Shown: piece by piece, positions 11,632-24,100 of the stretch | Layout: each line of letters begins with the position of its first letter | Position numbering within the stretch: position 1 is the stretch's first letter | Source of the DNA: Neopestalotiopsis rosae | Lineage: Eukaryota > Ascomycota > Sordariomycetes > Amphisphaeriales > Sporocadaceae | Reading direction: 5' to 3' | NCBI GenBank assembly: GCA_023078685.1 | Contig: JALGAS010000008.1 | Location: forward strand, 1,860,001-1,924,000 | DNA: 64,000 bases | The notes under the pieces: generated by a model | Told to the model about the DNA's origin: nothing | The model's input: the letters and a program-made list of their open reading frames with translations, nothing else | Database searches by the model: none | Position numbers and translations under genes: made by a program

Positions 11632-12721
11632 CTATACACTTGTAACCACCACAGGACATTCATAAATTAAACAAAAACTTCCTCCTCCTGGCGGCCCTTG
11701 CCCCTCTGCGCCGCCGCTCACGTAGATTTCGGTATCGCCAACCAATCCTGCAATCAAGCCTCCGACTGCCGCTCGCGCATGGCGGGTGCTTTGTATATCG
11801 CTATCCGTATTCATCGTATGTCGCTTGCCTCTAATTTCCCCCCGCGGATCGGCCTCGGCTTTGGCAAAAACTTGCAGCACGTGGCCGCCCTCGCGGTTGA
11901 CCTCTCCCAGCGCCTCGACCACAGCCCTGCCGTCAATGGCATCCTCCATAAACGTCGAGGCAGCTCGGAGTCGGCCAGGCTCAGGCGCCGACGCCAGGAC
12001 CAAGACGTGGCAATCGTCGAGCTCCGCGCCCGACGTGCACGACGCCGCCGCGCTCCACGCTGCTCCGGTCTTGATGGCGCCCTCGAGCTCGTCGGGGACC
12101 ACCTCGCCCAGCGCGACAGCGACCCCCACGGCGCTCGCATACCTCGACATGCTCAGCGACTGGTGGACGTCGGACGTGGGCGGCGTGGCCCCGGCGTCGC
12201 GGATCACCTGGATCTTGGCGTCGGTGAGCAGCGGGCCCTTGACGATGACGAGGTGTACGGCGTTGACGGACGACTCGAGCTCGTCGATCAGGGCCGAGAC
12301 GGTCCGCGACACCTCGCGCGCCTGCTCCGCCGTGCCCACCTCGTGGGGCTCCAGCTTCCTCGTCCTCCCGGCCGCCGCCAGCATGCCCGTGTTGCGGCCC
12401 TCGTGCTCCCGGACGAGAAAGGTCACGTGTGGGCTCAGGACTCCCTCGGTTCCGCCGGAAAAGACTGTCACGGCGTCCTTGGGCAGTAGTGGCTCCCAGA
12501 CCATGGCGCTGAGCGCACGCGAGAAGTCGTTTACACAGCCATTGCCTGTTGGAGTGATTAGCATGGATATACATCTGGCAACAAAGTTCAGCCCTACCTT
12601 CGGATTTGCCAATCAGACCAATGACTTGGGATGGATCATATCCAGCCTTGCGAAGCTCATCGACGGGTGTCACGTCTGATGGCGAACTCACGCCAAACTT
12701 GAGGATATTTACGGCAGGCAT
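11632..12721 (-). CDS. cyanuric acid hydrolase / barbiturase family ring-opening amidohydrolase
   Basis: Predicted to hydrolyse a cyclic amide bond in a six-membered heterocycle such as cyanuric acid (to carboxybiuret) or barbituric acid; cytosolic, no signal peptide. Two exons (12721-12598 and 12545-11632, 52-nt intron) give 345 aa, near the family's usual 355-370. The family has three repeated domains, each supplying a Ser-Lys pair, and all six residues can be placed: K39 (IGKSEGNGC), S71 (FSGGTEGVLSPH), K144 (VKGPLLT), S213 (TSGAEL), K270 (FAKAEADP) and S318 (VSGGAEGQG). KRHTMNTDSDI and SMSRYASAVGVAVALGE are further family blocks. One oddity is Gly at 323 where, as I recall, relatives have His (AEHQG). 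The gene is more GC-rich than its surroundings, diverges from the HET gene and lies beside a pseudogene. Cyanuric acid hydrolase is mainly bacterial and known from few fungi. Sequence alone does not separate it safely from barbiturase. Confidence 0.88.
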
Positions 12722-13464
12722 AGTTGTCTCGCCAGGTCCAAGGGAGGTAAGTGAGGCAAGAACAAATGGGGAAGCAAAAAGCTTCTCTCCCACCCAAAAA
12801 GTCTATTTAAAGATGACGACGCCCGTGGTGGGTTTGGACCAGAGTTAAATGATCGTGATAGGGGCAATCCCACTTAGACTGGATGGGAAATGGATCGATT
12901 TGCGGATTTCCTCTAGGTTGTGGCGAATCTGGACCGTGAGATCTATTGCCCCGCTTATGTCGTCGCCGCCCTGAGATTTTCAGGGGTATATCATGTCATA
13001 TAGGGCTGTGATATAGTCGCATCCTGGTGTTCTATTGAGCCTATGCAATGCGGTGGCAAAGGCCTGTACATGGTTTTCGCCATTCACACCAATTAGAGTC
13101 GACTACAAGATCTGGGACAGAAAGTCGCAATACTTCTTCCTCTATCAATCTGCCAAGTAATGATTATGACTTAGGATAATTTGATGCAAATCGAGACAAC
13201 CATTCTTTGAGACTGTGCTGGGAATGATTGATGCATTGTAGGATCTCATCGCTCAGGGATGTTGTAAAATGCCGAGTCTGATTGGCTCGCTCGCTCTATG
13301 CGCAGGATGCGGACATGCTACAGCTTACAAGTGGAGGGGATCCACGATCTGACATCCTGAATCCTGATAAGAATGCGTGAATTGTTATAAAAAGCGCGCT
13401 CACGAAGAGGATATCATTTCAAAAGAAAGAGGTTCCTTTGTCAAAATCTCAATCCGCACAAAAA
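12722..13464. promoter_or_regulatory. divergent promoter region of the amidohydrolase and HET genes
   Basis: 743 nt separate the two start codons. A TATA-like TATAAAA lies at about 13386-13392, some 75 nt upstream of the HET start. On the other strand TTTAAATA (12804-12811) lies about 85 nt upstream of the amidohydrolase start. No other element is evident. Confidence 0.5.
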
Positions 13465-15794
13465 ATGGAGTCAAATTCTCTCCTCGAACGCCTGCAATGG
13501 CTTCAATCGGCAGACCCAGTATCCACGTATAAGCCGCTCCACTCGGAACGTCGGACGGTAAATTTTGACCACCCTCATTCATGTGCTCATTGCCAGCATA
13601 TCTCCATTGATGTCGAGGAATTCGCAGAGAAACCACTGGTAGATCTAGGCGAGGGCAGGGCGTATCGTCAGACTAGCTTTTCTCGCGAGATCGGCCGAGG
13701 TCTGGAGCAGGCCATCGCTGCTTCGAAAGCAGGATGCGCGCTTTACGAATGGGTTCTCGACACTTTGACGGACAACCTCAGAGCAATCACACCGACCGGA
13801 GACTCAGTTGATCGGATTATATTCAACCTCGAGTTTGAGACAGATGATGAAATCAGTTGTGCTCCAGTCATAGACGGTCTATTCAAAGACGGAAGGAACT
13901 TTCGACCGCAGAGTAACTCAGCCTCGGGAAGTCTATGGTCGAGACTGGATGTATGTGTCCGCAGAGGTAGGTTAGCATTCTGGAATACCCGTCACTTGTG
14001 ACACTAATTCTGAACGTCGCAGATAATCCGGCGTCAAACATCATCTCCCAACACCCCCCAGAGTCCGATATGTTCTCGGAGAGGAGCATCCGCTTCGGGA
14101 AAGATTGCCTCGCTACTTGTCTCAAATACCATGAGCAGTGCCGTACCGAGTGGTTGAGAGCTGATTTGAACAGACTGTCACAGAATCGTCATCCGTTGGA
14201 AACCATCAAACTTCAGGATGAGACCATTTCGTTGGATGATCTCCCGACGCGTCTTTTGAGAATCGAGGCTTATACTGATAAAGCACTTCTCGTGAGGCTG
14301 GTAGAAATTCCAAAGTTGACAACCAAGGAACAAGAGCAAGTGGCTGCTGCTGGATTTGCTGCTCTCTCATACTGCTGGGGCAAAGAGGGTAATCCCATAC
14401 AATTAAAATCAGAGACATGCAAGGGTCTCAAGCAAGGCATTGCAGTTTCGATGCTACCGGCAACCATTTCCGACGCAATCCAGTTTTCGAAAGAACTGTC
14501 ACTCGAGTACATCTGGGTCGATGCGCTGTGCATATTCCAAGATGATGATCAAGATAAAGAAATCGAGATCAGGCGGATGGGGGTTTATTACGGCGCGAAC
14601 ACACTCACGCTCTGCGCCGCTTCTGCCGACGGCTCCTCCAAGGGACTACGGAATCCTGACGCAAGTTCTCCTTACCCAGTGCCACCTCTGGGTCTTGCAT
14701 GTCGAATCGGCGAAAGTATGGGGCAACTCATTTTGCACTCAAAGTCGGATGTGAGAGAGAGTATTACAGAGCGAGGCTGGACGCTTCAGGAGTCTTTGCT
14801 CTCGCGCCGAATCTTGATATTTTCCCATCAGCTGTACTGGTGCTGCGTGAGCGCAAATGCAGAATGCGAGGGCCCGCTCGCCAGATTGTCAAAGGAACCC
14901 AACCGAAACTTTGGTCTACCGGAGTCTCTCGTGACGGGAATCTTCCCAGCTCAAGTCCTACGAGACTACCCGCCTGATTCTCAGTGGCATTTGGGCGTCT
15001 CTGATTTCGTCAAGCGCCGCCTCGGAGTTGCAAGTGACAAGCTGCTTGCCATCTCGGCATTTGCCTCTTGGGTGGACGCCAGATACCGGGCCTGCGCTGA
15101 AGCCATAGGGGCAGACTACTCATATGTGGCCGGACTGTTCGTGTCCACTCAAGACACCGAATCTCTTGTGAAGCAGCTCCTTTGGCGTCCCTTGAAGACA
15201 TCACACTGTACCCGTCCGCTGACCTACCGGGCACCGTCGTGGTCTTGGGCGGCAGTCGACGGAGAACTCAAGCTGCGCGCGGAGCCGTCGGGAAGTTCTT
15301 GCCATTTTGATGGATTCGATCTACGGTTGGCGCATACAGCTGCTCCGTATGGAAACGTTGAGCGCGCTGCGCTGAGACTATCAGGCTGTCGAGTCCGGCT
15401 TCTACAGGACTGCCGCAAATTCCTGGTGCATATTGAGGATGACGCCAACGTGCCAAACGAGGACGGTGTCTGCTTGTTGCCCGATACGCCACAGGATGGT
15501 CATACGATCCGTGCTGCTCTCGATGCTTCGGCTTCGTCATCGTTGTATCTGTGTCAGCTCTCAGAGGCCGAAATGCACAGTGGTCATTGGAGTGGCTCGC
15601 GCAGGTATTCGGGCTGCGTGGGGCTTATCATAACGCCTGTCCTCGATGAAGCAGCCAGCCACTTTCGGCGTGTGGGTTCATTCGACTTCTATAGAAATGT
15701 CATCTATCAAAACATTCAACTGGACGAGACAGAAAGGGATAGACAGTTTGATCGATTCTTTGATGTAGAGGGTCAAAATATAATTCTACTCTAG
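13465..15794 (+). CDS. HET-domain (heterokaryon incompatibility) protein
   Basis: Fungal HET-domain protein of the kind linked to non-self recognition and programmed cell death after hyphal fusion. Two exons (13465-13966 and 14023-15794) give 757 aa. The HET domain starts near residue 278 with AALSYCWGKE, followed by PATISDAIQFSKEL, the signature YIWVDALCIFQDDDQDKEIE and the block MGVYYGANTLTLCAASADGS. Further along are RGWTLQESLLSRRILIFS and the characteristic RAPSWSWAAVDG near residue 580. The N-terminal 270 residues include a CAHCQ pair and resemble the usual variable head of these proteins. No NACHT, WD40 or other partner domain is seen. A TTG upstream keeps the frame open, but the ATG at 13465 is the first good start. 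Its partner or trigger cannot be inferred. Confidence 0.93.
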
Positions 15795-15910
15795 GTAGCT
15801 AGAACTTGCAATTGCATAACTCAGTGGCTCATAAATGTATGATGTCGTCGTGAATAAGTGCTCCGCAAATCTAAGTAGTAAGACCAATCCCGTGTCGAGC
15901 ATGTACGTAT

Positions 15911-17635
15911 CTATGCCTTGGAGGCACGCTGCGCCTTCATCTGCTTCTGAATTTCCCGTGCCTTTTTGACACCAAATCCATGCTGGAAGATGACACGAAT
16001 ATCCTCCAGTGTCATTCCAGCGACTTCGGGGTAGCCAAAGTAGATGCAAACGCTGAAACAGACAGTTAGCAACGAGTTATTTGGAAAGTTGGCTTAAGAA
16101 ATACTTACTATCCAAGAATGCAGATGGCTGCGTAGAATCCAAAAGCACCAGAAGGCGTGGTGTTCTCCATCTGAGTCAGGAAGGTGGACGCCACGATGAT
16201 GTTGGCGCCCCAGCAAGTCATGGTCAACATCATGGTGCCCATGGAGCGGACTTCGAGCGGGTAGAACTCGCTGCTCAGCCAGGCCGTGTTACCGATGCCC
16301 GAGGAGTAAAAAGCCACAAAGAAGATCATGGAGGCCAGCACCAGGTTGGACTGCCAGCCGATCGACGCGCCTTCGACGATGGTGAGATCTTTGTTCATGG
16401 GGATGTAGTGGAAGGCGACGGCGGCGACAATGAGGAAAAGTCCCATGAACTGCACGGTGCAGAGCAAAATTCGTCTGCGACCAATGCGGTCTACGGCGAT
16501 GAGGTTGACAAAGGTGAAGAAAAAGTTGACACCTGCGATAATGGTTCCGACGGCGACGGGGTTACTGAAGCCAATCTACAGTGAATTGTAAGTATACGGC
16601 ATGGAGGGAAAGGGTGGGAAGGATACGAGATTGTGAGCTTACCTGCGCAAAGATTGTAGGCGAGTAGTACATGAGGGAGTTGAAACCGCAAAGTTGAGAA
16701 ATAGCCATGAGAGTGCAAGCGGACAGGAGAGCCCTGAAGTTGGCCGGGACAACATAGAGCTGCTTCAGAATCCACCACTGGGACTTTCCAGCATTCAACG
16801 CCTTGGACTGCTCAACGTGGTAGGAGATGAGCTTGACCTTGTTCTCAACTTCCTCTTCCGAGCCATTGGGAAAGATCTTGCGAATGACGTCCTTGGCCTC
16901 GTCCTGTTTACCGTGCAGGATAAGCTGTCGCGGCGACTCGGGGCAAAACATGAGCAGAACCCCGAGGACGAGAGCCGGGATGGCGCCGCCGCCGACCATG
17001 TATCGCCAACCTCCACGCACCGGGGCGAAACCGGCACCGACGCCGTAGCTGATGAGCTGGCCTCCGGTGATGGACATGTTGTCGAGACCAATCATGCGGC
17101 CGCGGTACTTTGCGGGCGAGACCTCGGCAATGTATAGGGGCACGATCATGGCAGCGGAGCCGACGCCAAAGCCGACCACCAGGCGGCCGACCACCATCTG
17201 GGCTAGCGAGAAGGAAGCGGCTTGCAGAATGGCACCGAGGGTGAAGAGCACACATCCAACGTAAATGGCAATTTTACGTCCATATCTGTCGGCGGTCGTA
17301 CCGGCAAAGATGGCGCCAAGAAACGCGCCGCCAGAGGCGATGGAGGTAATGAGCTCCTTATCTTGATTGGTGAGTGTGGTGTTGAGGTCATTTCCAATGT
17401 ATAGTAGAGCTGCCGCAATGATACCGGTATCGTAACCAAACAGCAAACCACCAATGGCGGCCGTGATGGACACAAGCCATGAGTAGAAGCCCGTCTTGGT
17501 GAGTTCTATAGTGTCGAGGTTGTCGAGTGCGTCATCGCTAGTGTTATTGATGCCGGCGACTTGGAATTCGAGGTGCTCGGCGCTGTCTTTTGAGTCGTGG
17601 CCAATGGCTGGCTTCTCGAGGCTTGGGCTCGACAT
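15911..17635 (-). CDS. MFS sugar/polyol transporter, myo-inositol type
   Basis: Twelve-helix proton symporter expected in the plasma membrane. Three exons read from 17635: 17635-16643, 16575-16109 and 16052-15911, giving 533 aa. The N-terminus is hydrophilic. The first helix follows a block ending ETGFYSW-like (LTKTGFYSWLVSITAAIG) and continues GGLLFGYDTGIIAAALLYIG, a form I associate with fungal myo-inositol transporters. Other hallmarks are DRYGRK, GRLVVGFGVGSAA, EVSPAKYRGRM, PESPRQL, the helix 7 block LCGFNSLMYYSPTIF, DRIGRRR, and the motif SSEFYPLEVRSMGTM. The C-terminus ends in a basic stretch (KKAREIQKQMKAQRASKA). Substrate is inferred by type only; other polyols or hexoses are possible. 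A TATAGATA lies upstream at about 17794-17801. Confidence 0.92.
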
Positions 17636-18737
17636 GTTGTTTGATTTATGCTGTGACACAATGAAGTACAAGCAAATAGAGCATTGAATTGTTTGATGGA
17701 TATAATAGTGATTATATGACACGACTTAGAATGTCCAGTTTTCTGGATGATCTGCAAGTCCAAAGTAACCAGAGAGTCGGGAAATCTGGAGCTATCTATA
17801 CTTTTTCTTGTTTCCCGTCTGATATAGTCCAGTTTGGATGAGTTTCCATTCCCTTGGGTCTGGGGAAGTTCGAGTCGTGTACGTGAGCTATGCCATCTTG
17901 GCCGTACACGCTATCCGTGTTTCGTGGCGTAATAAACTCGACTAGACAAGGGGCCCATGGCCTCTTTCGGTCGATTCTGCACACAATAGCAAGATGCTGT
18001 TTGGATAGGTTGGAATTAACCCAGAGCACCTAGTTTGAGTCATCATGTACCGGGTGCCATCTGGGTAATGTGAGTCCAAGTAGTCGTTTATGGTCAAGGT
18101 CAGCAAGGACTACATTATCCACCAGGCTTAGCGGCGTAGTTTTCCCCATGGGGTACCTGCCAGGGGGGGGATTTAGCGGACTTCTTGGGCGCGGAGGTGC
18201 TCCTGGTGGTGTCTTCTCGGCTCCTGCTGGGTGTCGCGCTACCACCTGGGCGCCTTGCAGCACGAAGCCTCCAGGGGGCCGGGCCCCATGCTAGACTGTG
18301 GGGAAAGCAGCCAGAAACCAAGCAGCTTGAGTTGCCTGTCAAGAGTTAAAAGGGCAAGTTTGTCAACTCACCTCGTACGACCCTCTGAGCTCTGCTTGTC
18401 ACACTTTATCCTCCCGCCCTCTGATGCCGACACATACTATCGACTCGACGAGACACTGAGCTGAGAATTGAGCAACAGCAGTGGAGGACAGGACTGTCCT
18501 TGCACAACAGACGAATCCGCTCTCAGCCCTGGCACCCGTTTACCCCAGATTTTTGGTCCTCGACCTCTCCCGCACGAGTGAATCTCTGGGGACAGAGGAA
18601 AGTGGATCACGCAGCGAGTGCTGACAAAGATCTGCGCTGAAAGTAGCAAGTCTCACAAAACTTTCCTCTTTCGGAAAGGAATCAGAAGCAGCGGCTCTAC
18701 TCTTGGCTCAACCCCTGCCGATGGTAGATGCTGGGTG
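17636..18737. other. divergent intergenic region
   Basis: This stretch separates the inositol-type transporter from the regulator at 18738 and probably holds both promoters. At 18130-18290 there is a GC-rich patch, open in several frames on both strands, with no recognisable product. I looked here for a missing zinc-cluster exon of the downstream regulator and did not find one. Confidence 0.45.
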
Positions 18738-21154
18738 ATGCCTCCCACTGATGGGGACAACGAGAATACCGGCACATTGGGGAACCTGGTCAAACATAAC
18801 CAGGAACTTGTAAGTGGCTGTCTGTCGTCCATGATATGCTTGCGTCATGGCAAATAACCTCAGAAAATGCCCGCTGACCCATTTTTAGTCCCCAGGTTTG
18901 AGGTACGCACGCGTTTCTTCGCTTATCAAACAAAACGCAACGCGTCCTATTGGCCATAATTGCTAATACTCCTGGCCCGTCTTCAGGCTCTCGGCATCTG
19001 ACAAGGAACCATCTCCGGCGGCCGTATCTATACCACAGATTTCAGCTCCCACGCCGGCTCCGCAACGCAAGTATCGTGTTCGCTTCCGCCACACGCTAAA
19101 CCCCAGGTTCGTTTTGTGCCTCACGACAAACATTCAGCCCGTGTATTGACCAGCTTTGGTTTCTCAGTGTTCCACCACAGCGTCCGGACACTAGGCAAGA
19201 GTATACTTTTGCTGCCGATCAGCGATGGGTCCGAGCTCCAAGGTCCTACAACTTTATCGATGAGACCCGCGAGATCATCAGTATTCACGAAGCTGAGAAT
19301 TCAGATTCGGATCTCGAAGACGTCCCAAGCTCTCTACCAAGCAATGTCAATGGTCGCTCTTCGTCATGGAGGCCCCGTGGCAACAGCGACAGTACAGTGC
19401 TGTCGGGGCCGTCAGGCATGTCACGTGCGCCTGGCTTTGCCGTCGACTCCAGCAGACTCTCTGTCACAGACAGTCCCCTACCTGCTCGAGCTAAACGGTC
19501 TCTAGATGCGGATGGCCCAAACAGGAAGCGCACCATGAGCTCAAGTACCTCGATAGGACCAAGTCCGAGGTCTAGCACTCATATGGTACCGGACATGCTG
19601 ACACAGTCATCACTCAGCGGACCAGTGCTTCAGAGCCCAGATATGTCGTCGCTGTTGTCCCCGCTCAATCTGGATAGTCTTGGTGCGATTGGGTTGCACC
19701 AGTTGTTTGATGCAAGTGCATTAGCCTCCCCTTCTGTTGGGTCCGCTACGGTTGAGTCCCCTTTTGCATATATCCCCTTCTCAGCCAATGAAGACGCTCA
19801 GACACTATCTCATGTCCCGGTGGAACAGCCCAGGTGGCCTTTGAAGGACAGCCAGGAAGCTTTCTTATTTCAAAACTTTGTGCGTGAGGTCGCGCCGATG
19901 TTCGACCTGTGCGATAATGCTCGCCAGTTTGCCAAGGTTGTTCCAAAGCGGGCCCCGTTCTGCCCTCCCCTCCTGAATGCTATGCTGGCAGCTGCTGCCA
20001 AGCGCTTGAGCAGAATCAATGATAGCGATTCCAGTGTTGCATATGGATATTACCAGGAATGTCTCAGGACACTCATTCCACTACTTTCCAGCTCTGGAGC
20101 CGCCAAGGATGAGAATCTGCTCGCTGCGACTCTCATTCTGCGCTACATGGAGGAGACAGATGTGGCCTTCTCTATCAACGGGTCCCAGTCACATCTCGTT
20201 GGCAGCAGAGTCTTCCTCGCCGCCCGAGAGGACATATCTGAGTTTAGTGAACTCAGGCTAGCCTTGTTCTGGATCGCGTTACGCCAGGAGATCTTCATGG
20301 CCTTCATTCATTCTCGTCCAGTCTATGCAGGTTTTCTCGGTCGGAACATTGCTCCTGTACTGGAGGGTGCTTATGACGAATGTAGCTATGCCAACAAAGT
20401 CATCCTTCATTGTGCATACTGCATTCAGTACTGCTTTGGGGAGCAGGAACAGCGCCCTTCGGTCTGGAACGAGCTCAGCGATTATCTGGACCAATGGGAC
20501 AGGAACAAGCCATGGTGCTTCTATCCAATGTCACCTGAGCAGGTCGATGATACTAGTTTCTTCCCTGAAATGACCTTTATCTCGGACGAGGTACTGACAG
20601 GCATGCAACACTACTACTTAGCACGTTTAGTACTGGAAGCACACAGCCCCAAGACACCAAGATTGGGTCCAGCTCGACGACTAGCACTCGAAGGCGTCAA
20701 TGGCGAGCTCAGAAGGCTAGTGCGCATAGTTTGTGGTATTGCCGAGGTGAGTAGCCAATGTAGAAAGTGCATCATGGGGTTTGTCAATGCTAAAGAAGAT
20801 ATAGTCTAATCCACAGGTTGCTCCAGGATATGTGTAAGCCTATTTTATCCCAGTCTGGGCCTTTGAGTCTGGGTCTTTGATATACTGACTCGAGTCTAGA
20901 AATGCTGCTGTGGCCATTGTCATGGCAGGTGATCGATTTCCAGACCGAGCTGATCAGGAGCTACTGCATGCCCTGTTAGTGAAAATCGAGAAGTATTTGG
21001 CATGGCCTACAGGGGCAGCGTAAGTTGTCCGACGCCTTTAATGATTTGTGCTAATGTCGAGTATAGCCAGATTGATTTGAAAAACGCCTGGGGCTGGGTC
21101 AGAACCCCGGACATGTCTATAGCTGGTGTGCTCAATAGTGGAATCATCACATAA
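18738..21154 (+). CDS. fungal transcription-factor-domain regulator lacking a recognisable zinc cluster
   Basis: Putative nuclear regulator with the helical fungal transcription-factor domain. Proposed exons are 18738-18809, 18889-18902 (14 nt), 18987-19106, 19168-20746, 20817-20833 (17 nt), 20900-21019 and 21067-21154; every junction is GT-AG, the frame closes, and the product is 669 aa. The segment RVRFRHTLNPSV followed by FIDETREIISIHEAE is what I expect just after the Zn2Cys6 cluster in ARCA-like factors. A Ser/Pro-rich stretch follows (about 150-230), then the conserved helical domain including the PRWPL and NFVREVAPMFDLCD blocks. No Cys6 cluster is found upstream. Instead exon 1 ends TLGNLVKHNQEL, where leucines sit at the spacing L-x2-L-x6-L of the second half of a cluster. 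The 5' end is therefore the uncertain part: either a decayed cluster, a misread start, or a genuinely clusterless protein. Confidence 0.7.
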
Positions 21155-24100
21155 AAGTGTAAAGTTGTCAAAACACAAAACCGTGAAAGCGTGTGGACGA
21201 TGCAGATGATCGATTGTTTCCGGTTGACCTATGCAGCCCTTGGGCGCAACTTTCGAGCAATCTCTCGATAGAACACCGCCCCTGTTGTAGTCGCCCAGCG
21301 GGTAGAACGGAGACACCCTGCAACAGCTACCAAAGTCCATCAAGTATGTGACTACCAACGTGATCTCGATGCCTTCCATGGATGGAGAGAAAGAAAGTAT
21401 CACTGTAGCGACGACAACATTGCATGTTCCAGCAACTCTTCTGTTAATACTAGTTCTGTTCTGTGTTTATCGAGGCTAACGTGTGCGTCGCACGTGTATC
21501 TAGCTGGTCTGTGGTAATTATAGCAAATACTATCTACGCTACGTCTCCTGGCTTAACAGCATCGCGTCCATGACCGTGTGAAGTTCGTTAGCGAAAAGAG
21601 CGCGCCATTAACACACTGAAGAGGCCTGCAGCCACAATTTGCATCTAAGCCTTGATCACATGAGGCAATTGCGAGCAAGTGGATTTCTATAGAGTGTCTT
21701 GGTCCTTGGAGCACATGCGGAGAAGAATGGAACTCGGGGTAACAATGGGGTCTGGGGCAAGCTGCCGTCCTGCGGGCTTGCTCTTAGTTTCGAAATAAGC
21801 TCACAGGGCCAAGACTCAGCTTTGCGTCGATACTGAGTCGAGCCTGATTGGGCAAGAAAGCGAGAGATCCGTCTCGAGCACTTGCCCTGATATACGCATA
21901 TAGCAAGTGACTATAGAGCTGGACTAAGTAAGCAGCCTCCGCCATCCCGATCGGGCAACTTTCTGTTTCTGGTAAGTAGAGCTAGTTTGCATGACCTAGC
22001 ACGCAAGGTTGCGAGCTATTCGAGGCTTACTCATCAATTCACATGTTGTATCAAAGGAGCTGGCATGTAGAAGTAATATCTCGTACGGACTGTCATGTTG
22101 AACTATTTTTCATCGGGCTTGGATCTGAAGAAGCACTTGCAACTGTTCATTTTCCTTGTCTTTGTGGTACGGGATATATCAATCTATTGTGGCCACTGAT
22201 GTCGTTCTCTTTGGACAGAGTCCCAAGGAATCGAACTTGGCAACGCGAACTGATACCGTCCAACAGAACTTCGAACGTGACATTCTGGGGTCTTTGATGC
22301 AACTAGCGGACACGGGCCCCTGGACGAGCCTCACTGCCCGACCACGGACAGGCCCCGGCCCGGCCCCGGTCCGGCTTACATTTCTGGTTCACGGAGGTTA
22401 TGCCCTCACAAGTCCATTCGTCCCCTTTTTTTCTCTAATATTGTTTTCCAAATATACTTTTCCGAATATACTTTCCCAAGAGGAATTATCCTGATTGCGT
22501 CCGAGCAAGTAGCGACATTCTGTCACTTTTGCTCAAGTGCAAATGCCGCTCTCAACGGGCCATCTCTCACTACCTAGGCTGACTGATAGCGGTACTCATC
22601 GTTTCAATATATCACAGCACGCTCGTACCCAGAGAGTCTACCATGAGTCCAATCTGAGCAAGATGGGGAACGTTGACAGTCTGGTCGATCCGAACGAGTC
22701 ATATTGAGAAAGACGCTGTGGTCTTCCCCGTCTGCCGAGAAGTCAAAAGTTGGAAATACTGTTCGACTTCAGGTTTACTACTGCCCCCAGCATGACAATC
22801 ACATGACCTCAATGCCGTCGCGATGGGCATACAGGACCTGCCGCCATACAGGCATTGAACAGGAAAGACCCGACTGTGTTTGGTGATTAAGGGTTCTGCT
22901 CGCGCTCGCGAAGTTCAATCGATCATGCCGGTCTGGGCTGATGTGCGTTACGATGGCCAGTGGGCGACGACGACAAGCATTTGCCTCTATCCGGGAGTCT
23001 GCGAAAGAGGGCGCGCAGGCATCATGTCGCAGCACAAAAGGCGAAGCAGAAAACTCCAGCGCATCAGCAAACCATCCCGATGGTATTTTTTTCGAGGTTG
23101 CCAAGTCAATGGAAAAGTCCGTTGGCAAGACAAGATCATGTCTAGGAACAGGGTGAGGCCAAAGAGTGGCTCTCGTCGTGATGAATATGCCGTGGACCTT
23201 AAGTCAATGGGTTTGAATTCGCTGCAACGCCGCTGATCATCTATTGCATGTCGTTACTGTTTTTCTGCAAAGTTGTTTTCACCTCATCATCATCCAACGA
23301 TGCGAGAATCAATTGGCGAAAGTAGAGAAACAGAATGGTTGACGTGGGGCTTAATGCATTGGTGTTTTGAAGACTTGAGGGAGCTACCGTGTAACCATTG
23401 CATTCTGCAGCAATTGGCACTCGGATGTTGCTCGGCGTGATCTTGGACTGTTTCGGGCCTCAGTCGCATGACAGAGATGGTGAATGATCTCTCTCTGGTG
23501 ATCCATCACAATTGCGAATGCGCAGCGTTTTATTATTGTAACAAGCAAAAACGACGAGAGTTTCCCAAGGACACGGGGATTATTTGCCTAACCCGCAAAT
23601 AGATAAAAGTCGGCGATGTTCGCTGCATTGGAGAGAGAGAAAGAGAGCTGGCTGGTTTCTTGGCCCGGCCTCCGTGACTTGGCGCTGAGCACTTTGCCCC
23701 ATTCCAGGGCGTTTTCCACCCCGCGCGGCTACTCCACAGTGATATTGTAGTATGTATTGGAGCGCACTATCTCCTACCCCGCAGACATCATTATAGTGTA
23801 CGTAGGTGGCCAGCGTAGGTAGGTAGGCACTTGAGTACCCAAGTTAGTATTTCATTCTACTACTTCCTGCTGATTTACCCCGGACGGTATTTCGATCTAG
23901 TTTAGGCCGGGAACGAATCAGTTTGGTCAATGGCAGGAGGGAAATTTTGCCTCTATCAAAAAGCAAAATACAGCAAAGGATGCGCATGACTCCTTCTTTG
24001 CACAAATCCACAGGTGAGAAGTTAGCGAACTATCCCCGAATCGCCCAGACTCATTGCTTGCATGGCGCCAAGCCTGTTTATCGCGATGAACCACCTGTGC

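Noticed and set aside
22221..22241. B-box-like TTCGATTCC on the minus strand
   Set aside because: The flanking stem does not pair in T-arm register and there is no matching A-box at tRNA distance.
22799..23236. Overlapping 109- and 118-codon frames on opposite strands
   Set aside because: Neither has a motif or a plausible gene structure.
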